DNA from: Wuchereria bancrofti | Lineage: Eukaryota; Nematoda; Chromadorea; Rhabditida; Onchocercidae | Length of the DNA: 64,000 bases | Assembly (NCBI GenBank): GCA_005281725.1 | Contig: SSBO01000001.1 | Span: 10,781,192-10,845,191, forward strand | Direction of reading: 5' to 3' | Shown: positions 26,093 through 39,125 of the stretch, piece by piece | Numbering within the stretch: position 1 is the stretch's first letter | Layout of the letters: each line of letters starts with the position of its first letter | Made by a program: the position numbers and the translations under genes | The notes under the pieces: generated by a model | Databases searched by the model: none | What the model was told of the DNA's origin: nothing | Seen by the model: only the letters and a program-made list of their open reading frames with translations

Positions 26093-28333
26093 TTAGTAAA
26101 CAGTATTGTTATCATCCAGTTCTTCCGGATAACGATCTTTCACCTGCAGTAGTTGAAACATAGAATAAAAAAAAAAAAAAAGTATAAAGTTTAGTGGAAT
26201 ATGCTGACTTATATTTATTCTATTTTACCGAGATGAATTCTTCAAATCTGTGAATTCTTCTAAAGTAAGGAGTGAAAGAAAGATGAAATGAGACCACAAT
26301 GCTTATACAGTTTGCAATCTATTTGATTAATTTTATGACTCACAAAGAATTCACATCTTTTCAGTGCGAATATAAAAGATTCATATTATTTTCTTTATTT
26401 GGATTCTTAAATGCCTACGAAAACATTTATGTCTTAGTAGTCTAACTCTAAGACAACGCTACATCTTCCATTATTTCTTTCATAAAAATTCCTAAATTTA
26501 TATATATTTTACCTCCAAATCCTCGCCATGCTGTATTGTGTTATCAATGAGCGATAGAAGATCACTGATCGATTCATCGTCTCCAATATCTAATGGGACA
26601 AAGCGTACCTCAAAAAATACTGTTTATAGAAACGTTTTCAGAATGCGAAAATGATGGAGGAGATCTCTCTAAAATGATGTTGGAAGAAAAGATAGAAAAA
26701 CATATGCGCTAAAAACCAATAGCGCAAAAGTTTCCAGAAAATATCTGGAATATCTGAAATTGACACTTTGTTTTAAAGTTATAAAACTTTCAAACAAGAA
26801 TAATTTGCTATAAGATGCTCATAAAGGTACATACAAGACTATAATCATCCAAAACTTCGGCGATTGTTCGTGAAAGTTGTCGGTACTTTTCATTCCAAGG
26901 TGAGGTATCTTCACTGTCTAGAATAGAGCGCACGTCAGTCTCCAAAAAAGTTTCTAGCAGTTCTTTATTACGATTTGATAATAAATCCACTTTTGATAAA
27001 ACATTTACTGCCGGGACCTGTAAGTAGAATAAGCTAAATTATACATATACTAAATATTCTAAAATACTGAAAGCAAATATGAAATTTAGGTAATTCACGA
27101 TTGTCCGTTATTAGTAGTTTTCATTAATATAAACAAGCTTAACTGCAATAAAACTTCACCTCCATTGCAACCATAGTCGAGAGAGTCGTTAGTGCACCAC
27201 CTAAGAATTTGTCACAATCCAAAACAAACTGTGTATCAAGAAGGAACACAGAACATATATTAAAATCCCACGATTTTAATGCGTTAACAATTTGCTTCAT
27301 TACTGGCAAATGACTGTAAAGTTCAATTTGACCTGGAAGAAAAATCTTAATGAAACTATATCCTAAAATAGTTCTAACCGTTAATGATGATTCTCTTAAA
27401 TATCTTGCCTGATAAGGAAAGATTTTGTGCAAGTGTTTCCGGAAAACAGATATTATTATACATCAAAATATCAAATATCTTATACCTTAACCGTATTCCT
27501 GATGGGAAAATAACCCGTATTAGGAATTACAATGAAACAAAAGATATAATGAGAACCTAATGGAATTATTTAAGAACCTGGACAATCAAAGATGAAATAA
27601 TCATCCTCTCCTTCATTCAACTGATCATGAAGCCAATCTAAATTTTGAACGAGATATTCCATGCAAAATACTAAGGCACCATTTGGACCAAGTAGCAACT
27701 GCTTATCTTCTTGTACATCGTCCACGCTGATTAGCTCTCGAACATCTAACATATAAAATTGATTGCATAAATTTACCACTATAAGCTAACAAAGTTGATC
27801 AATGAATACTTACGATTTTCTACTTCATAATAAGAAATTGATAAAAGAAAAAATTAGTGAAACCGATTTCGAAAAACTAATAAGTAGTAGTGGTTAATCT
27901 CAGAAATTTAGTAATAAAGTGTAATAAAGTTTAAAAATTAAAGAAAAAAAAAGGCGATAGACTTCGTAAGCAAGATAAACGAACCAATGGCAGCACTGTA
28001 AGTAAATTTTTCGGCCGCAGGATCCAAATTAACAAAGAAAACGTTACGACCTACGGATAGACAATGTTGCTGTACCACAGAACAATATGTTGACTAAAAA
28101 GATTTCATGTAAATGATTATTAAATAAAAATACAGAACGAAAATATTTATTCAAAAGTTCCCTTATAGTATGAATGTAATAATCTCTTTTTAAAGATAAT
28201 AAATTTTCTAAGTTATTCAAGTTTTTAAACAATATTTTTATACATAAAGCTTATTGTTTATATAAAATCACTTTAACTATAAATAAACCTTGCCACTCCC
28301 TGCCGGACCAACAACCAATTGTGCGTATTTCAT
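26093..28333 (-). CDS. GPN3: GPN-loop GTPase 3
   Basis: Seven minus-strand exons: 28333-28289, 28093-27985, 27745-27578, 27332-27160, 27017-26835, 26608-26513, 26143-26093; 825 nt, 274 aa (human about 284). GPN3 is a cytosolic GTPase that acts with GPN1 in assembly and nuclear import of RNA polymerase II. Visible motifs: P-loop GPAGSGKST (residues 9-17, split by intron 1), switch region [21 protein letters not shown], the diagnostic GPN loop [12 protein letters not shown] (71-82), the G3-type [16 protein letters not shown] from residue 105, and the G4-type SKVD (173-176). The C-terminus carries the family-like [14 protein letters not shown]. All phases agree and no residue of the nucleotide site is missing. 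It is the last gene of the four-gene minus-strand block. Confidence 0.95.
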
Positions 28334-28838
28334 CACGATCAATCAGTGTTCATCGTCAGTTTCCAAATTTTCTGATGCACTAAAGTTTGACATCAACTTA
28401 AATGAAGAAATGATATTTTTTTTAAGCTATACAAAAACTTCGGTATGATCTATTACACCGAAGAAACGGCAAATTTTAATACAAATATCTACGACCAAGT
28501 TTGCAATCAATTTATTAACACTCAAACAAGTTATGGATATAATTATCGATACGATTATCTGTATTACTACAAAATGATCGAAAATCCGATAGCATATAGT
28601 CTTGAAAGTCTTCTGAGCAATTCCTGAAAACAAAAGTATATGAGTCTTACAACAAACATTGCTTTACATGAGTTTCGCTCAGTGCATTAGCTAACTTTAA
28701 GCATTAAATGAACTGGAATAGAAATTAATGAATTGAAATGTTTCATAAGGAAATCTCAGGTCAAATCATCCGTTACACTGATGCTTTTTAGCTATATTTA
28801 AAAATTTTTTCAAAGTTCAACGAAAAAAAAGAAAAAAA
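28334..28838. other. Gap between DEPDC5 and GPN3
   Basis: The 505 bp between the DEPDC5 stop and the GPN3 start (same strand). It contains a possible small plus-strand ORF listed separately; otherwise no recognised signal. Confidence 0.5.
28445..28627 (+). CDS. Possible small tyrosine-rich ORF (60 aa)
   Basis: ATG to TGA, 60 codons, on the strand opposite the GPN3/DEPDC5 block. It is preceded by TTTTTTTTAAG and CTATACAAAAACTTCGGT before the ATG, which resembles a spliced-leader acceptor. The product is Tyr/Asn-rich (segment YGYNYRYDYLYYYK), has no signal peptide and resembles nothing I know. The opposite frame is also open, so chance is a real alternative. Confidence 0.22.
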   Translation: MIYYTEETANFNTNIYDQVCNQFINTQTSYGYNYRYDYLYYYKMIENPIAYSLESLLSNS

Positions 28839-31800
28839 TTACAAGTTAGCACGATATCGATGGCTGAGCATATGATTCCAAGACCAAATAAATGCCTGAC
28901 GTGCTTCATCATACATCAAAAACATACCACCTGTAAGGTGAACGTATTGTGGCACATGGTGTACAGAGCAATTCATTTCAATGAATCCAAAGGCTGTGAT
29001 TATGGCAGTAATAAGTTGACAAATCTAAATGAATCTATATAATTATAATTTTAAAAGCATATTTATAAAATTAGAATCATGTATAATGCATCATTTAATT
29101 CACTGTTGACAACCATGATGTGCAATTTTTTAAAGATAGAGTTATAATAATATGAATGGAGAAATATTTCAAAAAGCGTTTCTAATTCTCAAGCTGTTAG
29201 CAAATCAATACTCTAGAAATTTGAATATCAGTAAGCATTCCCAGACTACACCGTGCAATATTCGACAAACAAAGCTAAGTTTTGCCAAATTTAAAATCAG
29301 CATGAAGAATAACAATGCAAAGAAATTACAACAAAAAATTTCACGATTTGGAAAATTCTTTTTATAAATTAACTAAATTATATAAAGGCTCACATAATGA
29401 GGCTGAATTCTGTCTGGCTTGAAAGGTATGACCACAGGACATTGAAGAGGAGGTGCAAAAGGATTTAGAGGATGAGGAAAAGGATCCTCAGGTACCGGAA
29501 ACATATGAAACGAAAGATTAGCCGCTTTGCTACACCAGTGACGAACGGTTTCCGCTACCGTTTGACTATTTGCCATGAACCATCGTACTCCAATTTCAAA
29601 AGACTTTGTGGCACAAAAAGTTTTTTCATAAAAAATCTGAAATAAAGGAAAATTTGATGCAATCGTGGATTTTGAAAGTCAACAGTGCGAATCAGATTTA
29701 AATTCTGTATCAAGTTATCTGTAGCACAACGAAAAATATCCCTAAAAGTTTTGAGCAAAGTAAAAAGATATGTGCTGACCTACCAGTAGGGCTCAGTCGA
29801 CAATGAAAAGAAGTGTTTAATTGTCAATTTTAGGTCATATATGGTTCCAACTGTGGGCATCATGCAAATATCGAAAGAAAATGTGCAAAACGAAATTTAG
29901 AAAATATTTACTTTGCCCTTCTCCATGAATTGCGGTACATTTGGTGGGAGATATTCATGTCCTCCAGTATCAGTTGTTTTTTGCAGCTGCGCATAAAACT
30001 TCATTTCTACAGAATTTAGTCTGTACGCACAATCGGCTGATGTGAGACCTGAGCACCTAAAATATTTTGTAGAAGACCGAATCAACGATGTTCGTCAACT
30101 TACTTTTTATCAATTTCACATTCGTCAACTTACTTTTTATCAATTTCACATTGGATAATTCGTGACCAAGGTTCTTTTTCCTCGATTTTATCATCCGAAA
30201 CATATTTGTTCGCAAAGTAACACAAGAAGAAGCCGCAATGAAACTCTTGCCAGTAACCTTCAGTGGATATAGAAGATTCAAGATCATCGACTAATGCTTC
30301 AACTGAAAAAGGAGAGACAAAAATCAAACACAAATAAAATTGTGCTTTATATCCAAATCACAACCATAAGAACTATCACAATACATATGAAGCTTCCTAT
30401 CTCAGAATAATCTGTTTAAATTATCTTTCTAACCGCCAGTATCTTTCTAACCTTTTTTTTAATCAGATAAATTTTTGTTGATTCCTTTAATGATAAAAAA
30501 TATGAAGTTGCAACAGCATACGAGATTAGATTAAAATATTTCTTTCAAATAACGATGAAATATGAACTTGGTTGTAGCATTCGTATTTTCCCATCTGAAA
30601 TCAAGCTTCCAGCAAATTCCACAGCAGCTTGTCGACTCGTTAGTTCGGAAACATTAGTCATTAACCAGGCAACAAATTCTACTGCTAGAAACATACAAGA
30701 CGGAAATCGACTGGTGGGATCCTGCGAATAAAGTGGCAAATAGCTTTCACGCCAACCATTTAACAAATCATCAACATTCTCAACGCTATATATATGATTT
30801 TCCACATCACTTGTCGAAGCCATTAACCTAGAAATTATATCACAATAACATGATGCTACTTTTCGAGAGAAACTTCAATGTATACTGTTATCGAAAAATT
30901 TACATTTTCATGCTTGACAATTTCTTCGAGTAATTTGCAGCACAATGCCAAATGCATAAATTTTGTAACAAACCAAACATACCAATAACATGTAAAATTT
31001 CAAATAATAATATGCTCTTTTTACTGCAAAATTGTCAATACCTTTTGTGTTTTGGTGAAGTTTTCCTTCTAAATCGATTCAATACTTCAATAAACTTCAA
31101 AAACCCTTCTTCCTGTCTTCTGGAGAATGATGGATCAAAAATAGCCATATACTTGTCACCACCATTACGTTCAGTTATAATTGCCTTTGTTATTGAAGCA
31201 CATAGTGGTGTTAATAAAAACCTAAACATCATAAAGATGACGTTTTAATTAGAGAAAAATTCATTTCTAAAGATAATGACATCACTTATCTATTCTGACT
31301 TTTTTAATTTGTCTTTTCTCCTTATTACATGTAGATGTAAAGTATTAAGTAGCATTATATATCTCGAATGCGGTACAATACTAAATGCGTAAATTTAGTA
31401 ATCAACTAAACATGCTAACAGAATGTAAGATTTCAAACAATAATATGCTCCTTTTACTGCAAAGAAATAAACAATATGCTCTCCTTACTGTAAAAAGTAA
31501 ATATATTCTGGTTTTAGAAAATAAAAACTTAACAAACTTAGAAAACATACAAATAAGATAAAACAACCTCGATGCAAAACATCTCATATCGTCCTGAAAC
31601 AATCGTGGAGCATAGTGATTTTGCAGTTCTGCATCAAGAAGATACCAATTCAGGTTTAACAAATCATATTTTTGAAATCTAGAAAAAAAGAAACGATAAG
31701 GCGTAGAATCATTTAACAAGCATTCCCAATTTTAATACATCGATCTACAGCCAGCCAACACTAGTAATATCATTTCCATTAGTAATTAATAGTACAGGAC

Positions 31801-34800
31801 TTTAAGGTAGTGCTAAAACATATTTACAATAAATATGAGAATATTTATTAAATCATCTAGTATTATGGATCACTGTTGCCTTCAAACACTAGAGTGAAAA
31901 TTAAAAAAAAAAAAAATAAATATTCGAACGAAAGAAGTACCTTACACTACATAAAGTGTACTCAAGGTTGTCCGGTATTTGGAACATATATACATATTCT
32001 CTTCGTTTAGCTACTTCAGGTGTTTCGTAAGGTTCGTCAACTCTTGGTGAAAATTCAGTAACAGTTATTTTTTCACTTCCCATAAGCAAATGATGACAAA
32101 TTCGATTGAATGATAAGAAACATTCACGAAAAACGAATTTCATATCTTCCATCCATTTTAGATGCTCTCCCTAAATAATTCACATTCGAAGGATAAAAGA
32201 TATTTTAGGTGAAATATGTTTTCATTTCTAGAATGTCACAAAATCAAATATTTCCTGATAAATAATTGTTGGTTAAATAAGCACTAGCATTACATTTTGC
32301 AAACTTTACTGTTTTGCCAATAACTCATAACAAATTCCACGCAAATAACTTACATTAATGCTAATAGCTTCATGTATCAACTTCTTATCTAGAACAATTA
32401 TTTGAAAACCACGCTGCAATCGCTGATAAATAAGCTGATCAAAGACAAGATTTCGAAGCTGTTCTAAATCATCACACTCCCGATCTTCCAGCCATTCACG
32501 CACCAAATTGAAATGTATTGGCAATTGATGGGACTAAAACACAAAGCATATTTTACTTCAATAACTCCTACATTAGCTGCTTTAAAAGATATCGTTTTAC
32601 TATCCTAAGAATGTTGCAATCTGAAAAGTAAGCCAAAAAATTCTTAATTATTCATGATCGATATATCTCTAAACAATTGCTATCCTAAAAATCTGCTAAC
32701 GTTTACTGGAATAATCGATAACCAGGAAATAATTAAAACAAGCAAACAAATAAATTACTTTAATCACATAGTCTGCATTTATGCTACGTCTATCTGGAAA
32801 GAAATCGGTAGTTAACGGAAGAAGAGCTGTACGTATAAGCGATTTCCAGTCAACGCCAATTTCCATATCTGCATTCCATTTCTCTTCACCAGTTGAACCC
32901 CAAGCCCAAACGCATTTCTTTCCCCCTGCTCCTAACCCTGTAATCCTGCAAAAACCTTGTTTATAATCAAATTGTATATAATCAAATTAATATAATTTGC
33001 ACTTATATTCTACAGTAGGTCCTTTGTCAACTGTCAACTGTCCAATTCATTTTCGCAGTAAAAACGAAAAAAAAAAAAACGGTTAAAAAATTAACAGTGA
33101 TAGCAATGGTAGCATGGAATTTAATGGAGTGTACAGGAACGAGGTCTATAATCTTAAATGCAACTGATATATGAGCTCCAAAATTTCTAGTAAATACTGA
33201 TTTTCTATTTAAAAAAAAATCAACAAAAATAAAGTTGCAAAATTTATGACACAAACCTGCTATCGTCAAAAATTTGAGAAATTTGAGCAGAGGATGATGC
33301 ACATGATACAGAACCGTCAACACTAATAATTGTTTCACTCGGCTCTGGCTCATCAGCCTGTACAATATTAACGACACTTTTACCAGCTAAGTAATGATGT
33401 GTTAATTTTGAACGACCGAGCTTATCAACCGGAAACACATGAATCCAACGACGTCGATTAGCTGTGATCGGTACTGAAAGCTACTTTGTAAATTTGCAAG
33501 TAGAAATACTGAACACAAACCGCTAATTTTGCAATACTATATAATGCGACAGTAGAATTTATTATTGGTCATAAACTACACTGGATGCCATCTCTTAAAT
33601 AAAATTGCAATTGAAGCACTTCACATCACCTATCTGTTAATTGTATATATAATATATCCAAATATTTTACATATTCCAAATTGATAAAAGATAACAGCAA
33701 CTTGTGTCAACATGTATCAACTTGTGATAAAAGATAACAACAATTTATGTCCTCTCTTCTTGTGCCAAATATCACAGACGTTCAACTGTGAAATGAGTGC
33801 AACATATTCGGTATTGTTATATAGTAGCAATTCTGTTTAAAAGAGACACGATGATTTTAAATTTTACGACTCAGTGTGATATAATTAGCTTCTCCATTTT
33901 TTTTTTTTACAGCAACGATAACAATAAATTAAAAATTATTGCTACCAATGAAAATTAGCAGAAAAAGAAAATATAAAACAGTAAATAAATATTATATATA
34001 ATGATCTAATAATGTAATATAATGAACAGTAAATATAATGAATCTAATATAATGAACTGTTAAAACAACTGACAAATTTCTTTGTAGGGTATGGAAAAAT
34101 TAATAAAATAAATACGTACCACTAAATTCTTCCGGTTTAAACGGATTAATTAACGGACGCCTCTCAATTACAGTCAATGTGTCTTGTGATTTTTTGCATT
34201 CCACAGGATCCATTAGTAAATTAGATTCAGGAAGGCTGTTTGCAACACATTTATCGAAACTGCTCTGCCATGAAGTTTCGGTTCCCTGAAAAATTTTTTA
34301 TCAACGATCCGTATTTTCCTTTTTTTGCAGTAGTTTATAACAGAGTCCGAAAAGCTCTCTGAAAAGAAATCAGAAATCTATGATATTCACTTTTTGTTTA
34401 GTAAACTAGCAAAAATGTTATTTTTATACAACAAATTTGTCAGGTAAACCAAGAGGAAAATAACTGCATAAGAGTTTGGGTAAAATGAAAACGAGATATA
34501 AATATAGAAAAAAAGACCGAAAATACATACAAATATGGAATCCATATGATTTGAGTTTTTCTTTAATAAAAACTCTTTTGCAAATTCTGACGCTACATTT
34601 GCATTATTTTTCATAGAATTGCTTCCAAGAAGTGATGAAAACGCTTTTTCATCGGCAGCATCGGTATCATCAATAAGTAAACCATTCGTTTCCATAACCA
34701 AACTTTTATGAGCATTCTGTAAGAAAAATGCAAAGTTCGTTTATGTCAATGTATTTGCAATCAGATGCAAAAACAAGAAGCAAGAACTAACCCGAAGTAA

Positions 34801-37800
34801 CTCATCTGGAAGATTAATTCTTGGTTTAAATTTGATTGATATTGCAGAACGTCGGCTCATCTGATAATATGAACAATTTATCCAGTGAGGTATTAAATAA
34901 TCCTCCGAAGGATAGATGCTGTTTGTTCTTAATTAAGAAACAATTATTAATTGGATAGAAGACAACCATTGAGTTTTAAAATACCTTCAAGAGAAGGATA
35001 AAAATGAATCGAATTTGTCATGAAATCTAACAACTTACTTATTTAATGTTAGTCAATCATTAAACGAAACATTGTGATACGAGGAAGCAAACGAAAGAGA
35101 ATTGGGAATTGGAAAAGCAGAAGAGTATTCTTTCGACAAGATAATAGATAACCTTTGGAAAACAAAAAGAGGAACAGTGTGAAGTGGTTGCTCGCCAAGA
35201 CATACAAGATCCAGAGATATGCCCATATCAATGAGACGTTGTTTAGTTATATTGACGAAATCACGATCAACATTAAAAATTCCTCCACCTGCGCTAACAA
35301 AAACGATCTGAAATTCTATTGAGTCATTATAATGTTTGTAACTACAAAAGCCATAAATAACTACAAAACTTTTGATATATATATATATATATATAATGTA
35401 AAAACATATGAAATCTAATTGTAAAATGACGATTAGTAAATTAAAAAACAGAAAACATTAAAACTACTTCAACCTGTTGTCCAACAATTTCAAAACGACG
35501 ATTGGTGAAGTAAATATTAAATTCATTCATGGATAAATTGAGAACTTGTAGAAAATTACCATCAGCAGCTGTTGAAAGCACAGCAAGCTCTTTTTCATTT
35601 GCATCTACCTGAGACACATATAATTTAATTTAATATGAGAGAAAAAGTTAGGCTTATGCAATTACTAAAAACGATAAGTTACACTGGCAAAACTATAAAG
35701 AACTCACAAAGAAAATTCAAAACAAACATTTAATTGTTGGTAGATGAACTCCTTCACAGTATTATTGTATGTACTGAAGACCAATCGCAACTGCAAAATA
35801 AGATAAAAAATTTCAGTAATTTTGATGAAATATTCATATAAAATGAAATGAACTGCAAACCTTCGATAAAACAGCATTTCTCCAATCATCGTAATGCTGA
35901 TTTTGTACTACAATTCGATAAAAATCCTGCAAAATAGATACAATGTCTCACACAAAACTTCAAGTTAAATGTAACAGGATTGATTTAAAAAAAAGATGAA
36001 AGAACTGCGCTAGCGAACAAACCTGATAATATTTTCCCCTGTAATCTATACACAGTTTCTCTTTCATTTCCTCATTTAAAAGTTGTTCATTAAAGTACCA
36101 CCTGAAAAAAAGAAAAAAAAATATCACATATTTCAGCTTCACACCTGCTCTCATTCCTTCTCACTGATCATTCACCTTTTTGGCAAGGTACACTGAAATG
36201 TGAAATGAAACCTCAGTGGAAGTCTAAACAAGTTGATTTAAATTCAATTTCCGATCAGGCTTTTACAACCAACATTACAATACTGCATAGAAGAATGGAA
36301 TTAACTAAGGTGATAAAAGTGTAACCTTGAAGTGACAATAAATGTTATCGAATGTGCACAATGTTGTTTATTCCACTGTTCAAACAACTGTGGAAAAAAA
36401 CCATTAACGCATTTTTCGAAGTAAAGATCACCGTATGGATCGAAATCCCACATTTCTGAACTCATTTGAATATATACCAAAATCTAAAATTTTATACAAT
36501 GATTTCGTATCATTACAATATGAAAATTACTATATTTAATAGCTGAAATAAAATGGACTTTAAAAAAGAACAAGAATAAATCCATAACAAAATACCATAG
36601 CGCTTGCTGAACGAAACACTATACGTGTATCCTCCGAAATATAACCACTTTTCACCTGAAAATAAATATTACAAATTAAATATATTGTCTTCAATGGATA
36701 AAATATCACTTGTATTATTTAGCTATAATTTTTCTAACACTTTTCTCAACAATCATCATTATGCATGATGGTGATTTCTCATTAATCACAAATCACTACG
36801 TTAAATGCAGAAAGAATCCTTTTTGTTAAGTAATTATGGATTACGCTAACAAAGTTTTACACATAAACGTAATAAAATTTTGGTCCATGAAATTAATCAT
36901 CAATAAAAATCAATTTTTGTATTCTTTTTTTTTTTTGAAAATCACGAAAAAAAACTTATCAATCATGAAATTCATATAAAATTATTAATATAACAGTAGA
37001 AAGCTTACAACTTCACCCTTTGCCCAAAGATTAATAACAGTGGATGGAATTAGCAACCATTCTATTTTCTTTCCAACATATGCACATGTATCAATAAGGC
37101 AATCACGATAACGCCACATATCGGATCGACTAACATAGCGTTCTTTGATAGTAATCTCGATGTTATCCAACACTACCTAAATCAATTCCATTTTACTTTT
37201 ATTTCAAGCTATTTTTTTTTATAGAAATTCAACAATTTTACAGTGAAAAGAAGTCATTTTTAATAGGTTCAATAATTTATACTGAGTTAATTCGCTGATG
37301 AACAAGGAAAGAAACTTATTAAAACATAACAGTACAGAATTTTGTTTAAAGAAAAAAAATGAGAAACAAGGAGTATAGATATGAGTATTTATTGTAACTC
37401 AAACTTTTGTTAATTTACCTGCTTTTTTTCCACAATTTTGACCGTAACATACTGATTTTGAGAAAGAGAAAACATATCGGCAATAGCTTTCTCAATATAA
37501 ATACGTTTTTCTCTGTATGTTCCACTTTCAACATCATCATGCAAATGTTGTACGTAAAATCGTTGATCCAGTGATGGTGAGATTTCTAATATATCACCCA
37601 AATGTAATCCAGGAAGATCCTTACTGCTCTAGAAACAAAAATAATGTTCGAATTATAACAAAAGAGTAATGATGAATGAGCATATTTCGCTTTTACTGAT
37701 TTGCCCATAAGGTATTATAAGTGATCATATCTAAAATAAACCAAAAAATAGTTTCAAATTTATATGATATGACAAAATCAGAGAATAGCAATGAAATTGT

Positions 37801-37982
37801 ACTATTAATATTCAAATTTAGCTAGTTTAAGTTCCTGTCCTTTTATGGTTACACGAAGAGTATGCTAGCATATAGAAGAAATATTAAATTACCAGTATGA
37901 TATCACATCTCTTTCCTTTGCATTTCTTATCATCTTTCTTACATAGATAAACACGAAATACGTTATCCTGTTTTGGTTTCAT
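28839..37982 (-). CDS. DEPDC5: DEPDC5/Iml1, GATOR1 subunit
   Basis: Twenty-four minus-strand exons: 37982-37893, 37628-37419, 37176-37009, 36655-36596, 36483-36326, 36101-36023, 35926-35861, 35790-35728, 35608-35474, 35307-35153, 34927-34792, 34716-34531, 34285-34120, 33473-33257, 32945-32759, 32533-32354, 32170-31941, 31678-31568, 31221-31042, 30827-30568, 30302-30134, 30056-29912, 29636-29394, 29024-28839; 3780 nt, 1259 aa (human about 1600). DEPDC5 with NPRL2/NPRL3 forms GATOR1, the GAP complex that restrains TORC1 when amino acids are low. Family-like stretches: [101 protein letters not shown], a DEP domain (about residues 965-1012, from [16 protein letters not shown]), and a C-terminal domain ending in [11 protein letters not shown]. 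Shorter than human mainly in loops. The exon 23 donor (TAT then GTGAGC) is used instead of reading on to a stop at 29373, because exon 24 restores conserved sequence. Confidence 0.94.
30091..30150. repeat. 30-bp tandem duplication containing a 5' splice site
   Basis: Two identical 30-bp copies, 30091-30120 and 30121-30150, at the end of DEPDC5 exon 21. Each carries a perfect GTAAGT donor on the minus strand (30133-30128 and 30103-30098). Only the first-encountered donor keeps the frame open; the second would add 30 nt starting with an in-frame TAA. Confidence 0.9.
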
Positions 37983-39125
37983 TTACAGCCATCTAAGCAC
38001 GCATATTTCATTCAGAATTCTGGAAATCACAAATTACGTTACACATAACTATCGAAAACGTATAAAAAAACTTTTCAAAAATACCGGATTAGGATCCAGG
38101 AATCTTATGCAAATTTTTCCATGCTTCTTTCCCTTTCTCATATACTCTCAGATAACTTCTTATTTCTGTTGGTACATGTTTATTAACATTCAGAGAAGTA
38201 ACTTTTCATTAACTCTCCCCATACTGGAATGATCCAAGTTCTCTCCCACACTCACAGATTTTATTTATTGGACGACTTGTTCAACATGATTTCAATACGA
38301 CATTTTCTCTTTAGTCGGACAATGGAAGGTTTCGTTTTCCTTGATTAATAGAAATTGGTAATATTCGAGAATTCCAGAAACTTTCTCAATTTTAGCAAAG
38401 CATGGCAGATGAACAATGTCCACAATATTCGAGACCACAAGTTTGTAATAATAACACCACTAAATTCAATCTTATGAAAAGACCCAACTAAATTTTATCA
38501 TCAGAAAACAAATCAGTTTGCCATTTCTACACTGTCTTTTTTTTATAAATGAAAAAACAAAGCAAATTTCCACAATATTTATTCGAACAAAACAATCTCA
38601 ACTTTAGGAACGATTGTTGGCAGAAATAAAAAAAAAAGTATGAAAAACAAAATCACAATAGCCACTGCTATTGAATTATATTTAAATTAACTTACAACTA
38701 ATTTCTGAACAAAATGAATGCATGTTTTTAATTTAACCGTTGTACGTGATTTTCATTCTGGAATAACAAAAATGCACAATACGTGATTTTCATTCTGGAA
38801 TAACAAAAATGCACAACTATCAAGGTGGATACGATATATTAAAATCCAATGTTTCAAAAAAATATATATATATGTATAACTGTTGCCATAGTTTCCACCT
38901 TTAAGTTGTCCTTCCCTTCAACAAAATTTCAGAGAATGTAATATATAAGCTTCTTAAACTGAAATAGATAAGGACCCCTCACTTATACTCAAATTTTAAA
39001 AGATTTTATATCAATCTAAATCGAGAAGTGCCTGCAAAAAGAAACATTCATTATATCAAATTTTTCATAAAAAATGAACAGCATACAGACTATTTCGGAA
39101 ATCAGTACGACCATTACCACAAATA
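37983..39125. other. SF3B1-DEPDC5 intercistronic region
   Basis: 1143 bp between the SF3B1 stop and the DEPDC5 start on the same strand. No exon was supported. It holds a short tandem duplication (38743-38816) and a short (TA)n. Confidence 0.5.
38743..38816. repeat. 37-bp perfect tandem duplication
   Basis: The unit beginning TACGTGATTTTCATTCTGG occurs twice back to back (38743-38779 and 38780-38816). Confidence 0.9.

Noticed and set aside
29152..29367. 71-codon plus-strand frame in the last DEPDC5 intron
   Set aside because: Has an A/T-rich upstream tract but no homolog or splice partner I can support; kept only as a remark in a finding.
29640..29758. Possible extra DEPDC5 exon between exons 22 and 23
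   Set aside because: After its acceptor the only open frame does not match the phase of exon 22, and direct joining 29912-29636 stays in frame and gives family-like sequence.
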